Assembly (NCBI RefSeq): GCF_000003815.2 | Contig: NC_049990.1 | Span: 13,641,460-13,705,459, forward strand | DNA: 64,000 bases | Direction of reading: 5' to 3' | From: Branchiostoma floridae | Lineage: Eukaryota > Chordata > Leptocardii > Amphioxiformes > Branchiostomatidae | Shown here: piece by piece, positions 1 to 10,469 of the stretch | Layout: every line of letters starts with the position of its first letter | How positions within the stretch are numbered: the first letter of the stretch is position 1 | Notes under the pieces: generated by a model | Told to the model about the DNA's origin: nothing | Databases searched by the model: none | The model's input: only the letters and a program-made list of their open reading frames with translations | Program-made: the position numbers and the translations under genes

Positions 1-1110
1 GCGATACGTGTGCCATCTGTAGGGTCCAAGTCATGGGTAGGTTGGGACTGAGGGATGTGCCATCTGTAGGGTCCAAGTCATGGGTAGGTTGGGACAGGGA
101 TGTGCCATCTGTAGGGTCCAAGTCATGGGTAGGTTGGGACAGGGATGTGCCATCTGAAGGGTCCAAGTCATGGGTAGGTTGGGACAGGGATGTGCCATCT
201 GTAGGGTCCAAGTCATGGGTAGGTTGGGACAGGGATGTGCCATCTGTAGGGTCCAAGTCATGGGTAGGTTGGGACAGGGATGTGCCATCTGTAGGGTCCA
301 AGTCATGGGTAGGTTGGGACAAGGATGTGCCATCTATGCATCTGTAGGGTCCAAGTCATGGATATAGGTTGGGACAGGGATGTGCCATCTGTAGGGTCCA
401 AGTCATGGGTAGGTTGGGACAGGGATGTGCCATCTGTAGGGTCTAAGTCATGGGTAGGTTGGGACAGGGATGTGCCATCTGTAGGGTCCAAGTCATGGGT
501 AGGTTGAGACAGGGATGTGCCATCTGTAGGGTCCAAGTTATGGGTAGGTTGGGACAGGGATGTGCCATATGTAAGGACCAAGTCATGGGTAGGTAGGGAC
601 AGGGATGTGCCATCTATGCATCTGTANNNNNNNNNNNNNNNNNNNNNNNNNNNNNNNNNNNNNNNNNNNNNNNNNNNNNNNNNNNNNNNNNNNNNNNNNN
701 NNNNNNNNNNNNNNNNNNNNNNNNNNNNNNNNNNNNNNNNNNNNNNNNNNNNNNNNNNNNNNNNNNNNNNNNNNNNNNNNNNNNNNNNNNNNNNNNNNNN
801 NNNNNNNNNNNNNNNNNNNNNNNNNNNNNNNNNNNNNNNNNNNNNNNNNNNNNNNNNNNNNNNNNNNNNNNNNNNNNNNNNNNNNNNNNNNNNNNNNNNN
901 NNNNNNNNNNNNNNNNNNNNNNNNNNNNNNNNNNNNNNNNNNNNNNNNNNNNNNNNNNNNNNNNNNNNNNNNNNNNNNNNNNNNNNNNNNNNNNNNNNNN
1001 NNNNNNNNNNNNNNNNNNNNNNNNNNNNNNNNNNNNNNNNNNNNNNNNNNNNNNNNNNNNNNNNNNNNNNNNNNNNNNNNNATCTATGCATCTGTAGGGT
1101 CCAAGTCTGC
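1..1110 (+). repeat. 45-bp minisatellite made of the RNF7 exon end plus its 5' splice site
   Basis: There are about 13 tandem units before the gap and a partial one after it (1083-1108). Each unit is 28 bp of RNF7 exon (codes CAICRVQVM plus one base) followed by 17 bp of intron that starts GTAGGT. Donor-like sites fall at 37, 84, 129, 174, 219, 264, 309, 409, 454, 499, 544 and 589, with one mutated copy near 364. The copy at 1-36 is the authentic exon, because only it is preceded by the codons GAT ACG expected upstream. The first interval is 47 bp (two extra bases) and the next ones are 45 bp. Some copies carry an 8-bp insert (CTATGCAT). Long open frames on both strands across the array only reflect 45 being a multiple of three. 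Confidence 0.95.
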
Positions 1111-2989
1111 GTCTGCCCGTGATGCTAGCCTGTTTAGTACATTAGTCTAAATGAGACTATATCTATTGTATTTATTTATTGAATAATCTTCCTTACAATA
1201 TATATATAAATGTATTTGTACAGATGCCTGTCTTCGATGCCAAGCAGAAAATAAACAAGAGGACTGTGTTGGTAAGTATGGTCCACAGGTTGCACATAGT
1301 ATCATACTATGTATTAGTATATATTAATGGCCATATTGATTCAATTATGCGATAACTAGGGGTAGATGCCGGTATAGAGCATTTAGGTCTATTTACCGTA
1401 CAGGTCCTGGTCAGGTCCAGAGGTTCAGGTCCAGGTCCAAACCTGCACCTGGACCTGAGTGTGAAAACTTAAAAAATGGTCCATTTCACTTCAAAGGAAT
1501 CTGTTTGAAGGAGATTATGACTCTCACTGGCCTTATACATTCCCATGCAATCTATATGCATGCTATTACAACCTCCTCTTTACATTAAAACTTGGACTGT
1601 AAAATCTTTGGTAGAAATGACTAGACTATAATTTACTCTACTAGTACTTCGCTCTTGTTATGCTCGTGGACTGGTAAGCTCAAAAGTGTGTTGACACCTG
1701 CCGGCATAATTGTTCCTTTTTGCAATTGGTCCAAATTACAGTCTACTGATTTCTGTAAGGTCTGAATCTTTTTTTATTGATCCAAGAAGAAGAAAAAAAA
1801 AGTTTTTTATTGGTACATTGCAAAGTACTGGTCGCCACCTCTAATGAAGACATTCATCAAATGTCATCAACTCAGTGTCACTGTAAGAAATTATTCGACC
1901 ATTCTGTAAGTCTTTCAAAGCAGAAGCAAAATGCAGGGCTCAAAATTTACTATGAGGAATACATGTACATGCGTTTGTGCACCTGACCTCAAGAGTTACA
2001 TGTAGGTGCAGGGAAAATGTTTTTGGTGCACAGCATGAAATAAGATAGAATGTCAGCAAAACCTGATAACAATCCATACTGCCTCCTGTCTGAGCTGTGA
2101 AAGTTTGAATTATAGCTGAATTTAGCATAATTTTTTTACACATCATGAATATGCAGTTTACAACTAGTGCAGTAAGGTACATGAACCTACACAAATATCT
2201 AGGTGCATTAGATTAGGTGTACATTTTCCAATTATGGGTGCACATGCACCTGGAGTGAAAATTTTGAGCCCTGATTAGATTAGGTGCACAGTTCCAATTT
2301 TGGGTGCACATGCACCTGGAGTGAGTATTTTGAGCCCTGAAATGGACCAATATACATTGAATTTTTGGTGGATTACTTACTAGTGTACCAAGGACGTTAT
2401 GTAATAATGTCTTTGCTTATACTAGCTTTCCCTACAAAGAAGAAGCAGTGTATACATCGGTTTTGTCTTCTATAGCATTTGATACTCTCGTTAAATGAGT
2501 GTGAATGAGTGTTCTAGAAAAACAGCAGTTGAGGAGCATTTTTGTTAAACTCTTTAGCAAGAGGATAACAACAAAGGAACAACAACTTTCCATGATATTA
2601 GATATGCAGGTAGTTTCGACAGATGGGCACCAAGAAATGCAAATAAAACTAATTTAGATTCAATTTACAAAATCATTAAGGAAAATCTCTAATTCCAGCA
2701 TTTTTCATTAAAGTACATCATGCAATACATGTATATGTAATTGGAACATATACACTCAGGTACCATTTATGCAAATACTCACCTAATTTGCATAATTAAT
2801 GAATAAGTCACATAATTTATTAAAGTGGTATATGTGCATAGTTTATGTTAATGTTGTTTTGTTGTTCCAGTGGTGTGGGGAGAGTGTAACCACTCCTTTC
2901 ACAACTGCTGCATGTCCCTGTGGGTGAAACAGAACAACAGATGCCCCCTCTGTCAGCAGGAGTGGGTAGTGCAGAGGATCGGGAAGTAG
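1..2989 (+). CDS. RNF7: RNF7/RBX2 (RING-box protein 2), last three coding exons; 5' part lies outside the window
   Basis: RNF7/RBX2 is the RING-H2 subunit of cullin-5-type E3 ubiquitin ligases: it binds the cullin and recruits the E2. Three exons are visible: 1-36 (starts inside the codon before DTCAICRVQVM), 1224-1271 (DACLRCQAENKQEDCV) and 2871-2989 (VWGECNHSFHNCC to the final QRIGK and stop TAG at 2987). Codon phases join exactly (G|AT and G|TG), with donors GTAGGT at 37 and GTAAGT at 1272 and acceptors ending CAG at 1223 and 2870. The zinc ligands CxxC, CxxC, CxH, HxxC and CxxC expected of the family are present, and the peptide is almost identical to the vertebrate protein as I know it. 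The first intron begins with an exon-derived minisatellite and contains a gap. The N-terminal cullin-binding part is not in the window. Confidence 0.93.
627..1081. other. Assembly gap inside the RNF7 minisatellite
   Basis: A run of N with minisatellite on both sides. The true array length is therefore unknown. Confidence 1.
1272..2870 (+). other. RNF7 intron with dispersed repeats, no gene
   Basis: Contains a GGTCC/CAGGTC-rich stretch at 1366-1462 that resembles the end of the foldback element at 18436-18860. It also has two near-copies of a GGTGCACATGCACCTGGAGTGA motif region near 2215-2335. Homology with the second duplicate at 27470 begins around 2270. Confidence 0.6.
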
Positions 2990-3193
2990 GAGCCGCAAAC
3001 TTGTCCATCTACAGACCAGGATTTTCTCAGCAAACCTCACGTACATTTTTTTGTCGTAAAAACATCATGTCTGTCTGTAAAAATGAAGGAATAGCCAAAA
3101 TTTTGGCCCGTTAAGATATAGGTTTAGATTATGGACACTGACCCCAGAAAAACAAACAAGACATATTGAGACGTTATAACTTAGTTTTACTGT

Positions 3194-3886
3194 TAGAGTC
3201 CATTCCAAGACACCATGAGGGTTTTTAGGCGATATTTATAATTAGTCTGAATTATTTTGAATAAAAGAATATCTGAGCCACAATAATTAAATTACTTTCA
3301 AAAAATTGACTAAGAAAATAGTCATTTATTTGAATTTCTTTGAATATTTTAGAAACATTTGAAAGTAACTGTACAAAAATATCTTTATTTAGAATAATTG
3401 TGAAACCTCTCTGTGATTATTTCACATTTACAAATATTTACAAAAAATGGTAAACCTGGCCAAATGGTAAAATTAGTTTATTGCCCCCATAAAAGTTTAA
3501 TAGCCCTATTGTTGCATCCGTATATTTTTAGATTTCACTGCTGGGCACTGGTGGATCCTTTGTGGTGGGCCATTGTTGCATGGCACCCAACCATACTTTG
3601 CAAGGATGTGTGAATTGCTATCTTCCCAGCCCACCGAACCATTTACAAAAAATGATAGAAAATGGTAAAATGCTGTTACCATTATTTAGAAACCATTAGA
3701 AGTATCCAATTCCACACCATGAATATTTCCAAAGTTTTACAGGACCAGGGAAATATTTATAAAGTTGAAACAGTGTTAAAAATATTTCTGAAGTATCAAA
3801 TGTCCTAGACATATAATTACAAAACTTTAAAATCAATTCTAAACAATGGCAACAAACATCCGCACGGTGTCTTGGAATGGACTCTA
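3194..3886. mobile_element. 693-bp terminal-inverted-repeat element (copy 1)
   Basis: Begins TAGAGTCCATTCCAAGACAC and ends with its inverse. A second copy in the other orientation lies at 36940-37649. The paralogous site near 28750 lacks it and reads straight from 'aactgaa' into 'ctatgttaaag', so it is an insertion. There is no coding capacity; the short open frames inside are noise. Confidence 0.8.
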
Positions 3887-4548
3887 TGTTAAAGTTTGAT
3901 CCAAAGCAGAAAGCCTGCAGAGGAATATAATCTGTTTTACAAATGCACAGTTTGTAATAATCATCATAGTACTGTTTCAATGATTTACTCACTAAAGGCC
4001 ATGTATTGACACATGTCGAAAATTGATTAACAATGTTGTTAACAATGTGAACTTGTATGAAAAGAAATGTACTTGTAAATGTCACATCAGCCTGGTGAAG
4101 CTATTTGTGGAATGTTCTTCAGAATACATGTATTTCAACCTTTACGTCTTCCCGGTGTAGTTCTTTCTACATATAGATCGTTTGCAAACATATCAGCAGC
4201 TACTGTCATGTTATATATACATGTAAATGGTTTATTGAGAACAATGACTTTTTGCAAGTATATGTTCAACATATATTTGCAAAAAGTCTAACAATATCAG
4301 CCAGTCTAGTCTTGTTAAACTTCACAACATCGTACTAGTGGATAAAACATGATTATGAAGATTAAACGAGTATTAAAAGAATTGTGAGGGAAATCCAGTC
4401 CTTGATGAAAGACAGGGAGGAGTGGAGACGACTTTCAAGCTTGGCTCGAGCGGGAGCTCGACCAAAGTAAAGTAAAGTAAAGTAAGTAAAAGAATTGCGT
4501 GATTAAAAATTAACTACTTTACACAGCTATGGTTCAATTATGGAAATA
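3887..4548. other. Non-coding, shared with the second duplicate
   Basis: 3960-4300 matches 32215-32740. A TAAAG tandem tract sits at 4465-4490 after a tRNA-like fragment. No gene seen. Confidence 0.6.
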
Positions 4549-4747
4549 CTGTAAATGCAGAAATGTTCGCGGTGGATTAATTTTCGCGTTGACCACTTCA
4601 CCGTGAACTTAAATCCACCGCGAACATTTTTCTATTATGGTATTAGACTGCAGTCTAACGTGTAACCGCAAAATTAATTCCACCGCAAAAAGTCCTTTTT
4701 CCCGCAACCGCGAAATTAAATCCCCGCAAACTTAAATGCATTTACAG
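4549..4747. mobile_element. MITE with TA target duplication
   Basis: 199 bp between TA dinucleotides at 4547 and 4748. The ends are CTGTAAATGCA and its inverse, and the interior is built of inverted and repeated TTCGCGGT / ACCGCGAA segments that would fold into a long hairpin. It is typical of a non-autonomous TA-targeting element. The paralogous locus (32880-32905) lacks it, within a larger missing stretch. Confidence 0.85.
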
Positions 4748-6098
4748 TATTAGTTGGGGTACATATTAACTCATGCTTGATTATCGCCCATTTTTTAAAG
4801 TGTCATAAAATAATTATATGCAGATATTGCTATATGTAGAATTTTATAATGTGCACATTTGAGCTTCAAAATACATCTAGATCTTTTGCAACAAGTTTAA
4901 CTGCAAATGCAATAATCCTCTTTCAACAGAAAGTAACATTTTGTCATCATTCAAATATTCCACATATGCACCATATAAGGTATTGCACTAGGTCTGTATC
5001 GTTCAGCTTTACAATAGACAATGTCAAATTTGTCCAATGAACGAGTCATCCTGCAACTGATATCCACCCTTGAAAGTGGTAGTAGATTTCATAATGGTAT
5101 ATATAGTAGATATATGTAATACAAAACAGTATAAATATGTAATATATAAATGTATTTATATATGTGTGTTTGTGTTGGAAACTGAGAAGTTAGCAATTGT
5201 TGTATCTATAACAGTCTACTATGCAATGCTGCACAAAAAAAACCTGACCAAAGTTACAGACATGTGGCCAATTAAGAATAAACGCAGGAGAAAACAAGGC
5301 AAAACCAATTCCTAGAATTTTTGCAGACCGCACAAAATACTCAGTACCATTGGGCTTGCCCCTGAGGTGTTGCCAAAATACAGAAAAACATGTATATAGA
5401 CAGAGATTATGCAATCATTTTATCAATTGATCATCTTCACTACCCATTATATAGTCCTTTATCACGATTACCAAAGAAGACTATCATAGCATTTCATTTA
5501 GTCAAATGGAACCCTGATTTTCACAATTAATGTCCAATGATGTTCATCTTAACATCACTCCTAAATGATGCAAGTATGAAATTTCAGTCATCGACCACTA
5601 TGAAATTATGGTATTGATTATGCAAGTTAGGTCTTCATTTGCATAACGATAATTTTTTCTACAAAGTATAATCGTTTGCAGTACTGTTACATATGCCATT
5701 TGTTTGAGACCTATCATCAATGTCGGGGGTTTACAACATTTTTCTTCTTACTTATGAGCAATCATCATTCACGATATTTGCATACCAAAATTCATAACGA
5801 GTCTCAATCAATTTTGACTTATAATTAATTGTAAAGCCCGAGCATTATCGGCTGTCGTGTTTAGATGCTAGAGTCGCAAAACTTTACAACTTAACGAGTC
5901 AAATGGCTGTACATGGACAGATTAAATATTAAAAAGTCAAGAACATAGCATGTCAAAAACACGAAGATATCAATCACGCCATTGAAGGCTAGACATCCGG
6001 GTAATAAGATTCGTAAGCGATTAGTTGCTCAAGCAACAGGATATGATATTTTGGAAACGGTCAGACTTTTCAGATAGCATCTACTATCTTTCGAAGTA
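4748..6098. other. AT-rich non-coding sequence, no gene seen
   Basis: 5309-5800 matches 32905-33255 of the second duplicate. Short open frames have no recognisable family or exon structure. Confidence 0.6.
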
Positions 6099-6338
6099 CC
6101 CCCTTTCCACCAGGGACGGCGCTCTCGTCGCGCTCTCTGCGACATAGATTTTGACATATCTCTCAACGAACCATTTAGAAAAGAAACCAATCTTTTTGCA
6201 CTTTTTTGTGTTTTCTTGTCCTACCTGTCACGTTTCGTATAATATGCTCAGTGTGAAAGCGAAGGTTTCACATAATTATATTCTATTAAGGTCGTAGTGA
6301 GAGCGCAGCGCGATCGTCGTCTAGTGGAAAGGAGGCCT
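6099..6338. mobile_element. MITE-like element with imperfect inverted ends
   Basis: About 240 bp. The left end CCCCCTTTCCACCAGGGACG pairs with the right end CTAGTGGAAAGGAGGCCT. Both ends continue into GCGCTCTC/GAGAGCGC. TA flanks both sides (6097, 6339). A 30-bp sequence (CGGTCAGACTTTT...ATAGCATCTACTAT) just to its left is repeated at 6545-6575. Confidence 0.65.
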
Positions 6339-6857
6339 TAGTGACAATGAAGAGATCTCGTTGAACAGCAATTGTTTTATATCTCATCTTTTGATTGACT
6401 ATATCATTGACCTATGAAAACCTTGTCGTCACTTATCAATTGATGATTGGGATATAAAAATGGTTGTTCAACTAGATCTCATCAGTGTCACTGGCGAGAG
6501 ATTGTGCAAGCTCCAAAAAAGCAATATGGGTCTGCTTTCGCAGACGGTCAGACTTTTAGAATAGCATCTACTATATATTTTTCGTCAGTGACACTTAGGA
6601 AAGCTGGTCGAAGATCATATTTATACTCTACCTGTGAATTGATATGCAAAGATGATTTGGGATGATCCGATAGGCAAAAAATAGGACTCATTTGCAGCTG
6701 CCTCTTGCACTAGCATAGAGGCTCTGGCGCATCAGCAAGTTGCGACGTCTTCCATTGTGATAGAAAAATTCCCTGAACATAGACGTGCACTAAAATAAGC
6801 CATTCTGATGTTTTAAAAGTTGATAAGAGAATGTTGAATTTTTGTGCCAGAAACAGT
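6339..6857. other. 3' flank of sialyltransferase copy 1
   Basis: 6700-6857 matches 35540-36119 of copy 2 except for a SINE present only there. No gene seen. Confidence 0.6.
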
Positions 6858-9800
6858 TCAACGTTTTCCACACGGACCGACCTGCATCTTTAGAACCCCT
6901 CGCCTGTGGAGGTCCCTGTGAAGCTCATATTCCATGCTTACTTTGTGCATACCCCGAAAACCATCCGGCGGATCGACCTTATCGTGTGGAAAGTAGTAGT
7001 AGGGAATGGGAAAGTTGTTCATGTCTTTAACGAAAGGGAAGAATCCATACATGTGAGAGTGTTCGCAGAATGTCGTCATCATCAGGACAACCTTGAGTCC
7101 GCTGGTTGGTACATGTGTCATCCTTTGTTTCGCCACTGCTGACCAGATCCTGTTCCAAATACAGCAGGGAAGAAATTAGAAAATTTAGAGTATAGTCATG
7201 TCCAGCATTGTCTAAATCAGGTTTTTATCTTTTGTAATAAAATATGCATAAGTAATGCTAATTTTGTTGACATCATCGACCAAAATGGCGGACCAGATTA
7301 AGAACATAACCAGCTTAAAATTTGTCACTACTTGGCATTGGTATTTAAAAAAAGTATTAAAAAAACACATTGAAATATTGTCTATTTCCATTGTCTTTTG
7401 GGATCATTCGCACAAAAAATATTAATTGATTAGGGAAAATTCCAGATGGCGGACCCACATCGCGGATCACACCTGAAAACTTTACAATATGTGACGTCAT
7501 ATTTGGCATCGGGGCTGTTGATTTTGACAGCAAAAGTAGGCAGACATTGAAATTCTGTTACGTACACTTTCAATTATTTTTTTCATACCGTAAAGTTTTC
7601 TGGGAATTTGGATTCCTTTTTCATGATTCTAGCCTAACGTGACGTCATAACGACATTATGTTATATCATGATCATACTAATTTACTTTGCCACTCTAATT
7701 TTACTTGTACATTATTCTCTAAAAATGTGGTGGTCATACAATACGAAGTTCAGAAGAAGTACTATAAGAACCCTCAGTCCCAAATTGCCAAAAAAAGCCC
7801 GGCCTGAATAGGGTTAATCGGCACCAAAGCGAGCTTACTAGTAGTTTGTACTCGGACCACAAGTAACAGCGCCGGTATAGAAGCCACATGTAAAATGTTA
7901 CTTACGACTTGATAACTTGGTTTTCCACGTCAAACGTCAACACCGAAAAGGGCAGCTTATGTACTTCTAAAGCCTTTATGACATGTCTTATTGATTTGCT
8001 GTACGTAATGATAGAAGAATCTTGAATATCCTGTAGTCGACTCTCGTACACATCCCGTGACCTGTTTGTGAAATTTGAGGCTTCCCTCATTCTTTGTGAC
8101 GTCAGTGCGTTTAGAAATGTCAAGTTTGTCCGTCTGCCCACGTCTTTTTCAAACCCTGTGAGTTTCGGCACGTCTAGTCTGATAACGTAGTCCATAGAGT
8201 CGATCTCCGCACCACAGTAGCTGCCGAGGAGTACGCCACTGTTGCCTACCACAGCGCATGTGTTGTAGTGTCCGATAGAGAGCGCAGTGGTGACGTGTCC
8301 AAACTTGTACTTGGCAAAGCGTTTAGTAAAATTCAGTCTTTTCGTGTGATTCCTGTGGTATAAGTGAAAAGGTTAACATATTTAGGATAACGTTGCATTA
8401 ATGTATCCAATAGAGATAAAAGGAGACCATTACTCCAGAAGGGGGTGCTTTTTCCAATAGATTATGTTTGTGGTGAAATACGCAACGTTTGTTTGTAATA
8501 ACACTCACTAACCAAATTCATGCATTCCGTATACGCATAGAAACGTACTTCGTCGGGAATATTTTCGTCATAAATGGGGGGCGCCAAAGAACACATATAT
8601 AACAAGTGACCGTAGGTAACAAACTCTGTGACCTAATTATGGTTTATGTTGGTTGTGATGTTTTCCTTGGTTAATGACTCGGTGTTTATATATATGAATA
8701 TTATGATCAGTGGGAGTCTGCGAAAACTAACACTGCTCCAGAATTCATGTGTAGAAACGAGCTGTTGATATGGTACGTGTTAGTGCACGTACCTGTTCCG
8801 TGGTGTAATGCTACAAATAGTTAAGAGTTTCCCAACGTTTGCTTGGAGATCGTCACAATGTCACCACCCTATATCTGCTTGACTTGCATGTCAAGCTCTG
8901 GATAGGGACATGAGCCATGTACCCATAACCGCCTCTGTCCTCGTACATACTCTGGCCCCTTATCGCTAAGTCTGCGTCTGCATACCCTACACCTGAGGGA
9001 GCCTAGCTTCACTGGGTTAAAATTGTGTGTCCACGTACGTTAGTGTCTGCTTATTCCCGAGTTGTTGACAAAACCTTATCGCAGAGTTCATCTCCAACAG
9101 CTGTTCTGGAATGTACTTTCCTGTGTGGCTCATTGAGAACCGACTTTTATGTTCTTTTAATGACCCCTGTCAATCAAATGCCTACTTTTCCCGGGTACGA
9201 GGTAGCACAGCTGAAACACAATTTCCGACGAGGACAACATCTGCTTGACGGTATCTAGTTACCACAAGCACAATCATAACGAAGACCTGGACCAATATAC
9301 CGAAGACGTAGGGGTGATTTCTGAAATTATTATATCCATAATTAAAACAGTTGCCGTGAAATAAAAACAACGTGCATCATTTCCCAACCGAGTACAGACG
9401 ACATGCCAATCCACATGTGATTGCGGCATACGGAACATAGAGATATAGGTGCGAACACTCAACGCACAAAGTGATTACAAGACTCTGTTACTGGAGGTTA
9501 CCCTCCAGTGTCACAGAGTAACAAGGCGAGTTTTCCCCCTGAAATTACTTTTGCCATACCCTAAAATTGCTTTATCTTGTTTTGAATAATGAATGCTTTT
9601 TGCTGCGCGCGGGACTGGTTTGAAGCAGTGTGCATGTTTCTACTTCCTAAAGTTGCTATCTTTTGGAGTATAACTCGCCCTTCTGGAGTGTAAGCCTACC
9701 GTAATGAAGGCTTGTTAAAAAAACCTCTCAGTTTCATCACAGAATTACGATTCTTTGCACACAACCGAGTATCTGTTCAAGGTCGACGTTTCGGTACTTC

Positions 9801-10415
9801 GTTCTCTACAAAGAATTGTTATCCATTGACGGATTACTATCGAAAAAAAAACAACAGAATTATTCCTTCGTAAATTGTTTTAAAGAAGGATGTCATTCAA
9901 CAATGTTCAAAACACAAAAGCCTGTTTATCTTTATCATATCAAATATAGTTAGCACCGTGAAGAAATTGTCACTGAATAAGATAACGTTACATGGAAAAA
10001 TAAACATGGTTTAAAATTGGCGAAGACATACCTGACTGACCGAAGTTCCTCCAAAGCTGTAGCGTTAAACTGCCATGAAGACTTCGGCATCAAATCCGCT
10101 AATTCTCGGTGTTGTGTTGGATGAGCAAGCGGAGATGGGTTCGCACGCTTCAGGGGCTCCGGGATGATAGTCCTGTCATATGGCATCATACATAGTGATG
10201 TTCAATTTCAACATATAAACACACACACTCACTCACACACCCCCACAGCCCCCCCACAGCCCACCCCCCCCCCACACACACACACTCGCAAACACACACA
10301 GACACACGAACACACACACACACACACTCACACACACACACACACGCAGACTCACTCACATACACACACACACACATACACGCAGACTCACTCACATACA
10401 CACACACATATGCTC

Positions 10416-10469
<54 letters not shown>

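Noticed and set aside
1-626. CRISPR array (regular repeats)
   Set aside because: The units are contiguous with no unique spacers, and the sequence is eukaryotic.
31-1122. Open frames of 100-262 residues on both strands in the RNF7 array
   Set aside because: A 45-bp unit keeps any stop-free frame open, and part is translated N's. Only the first exon segment is real coding sequence.
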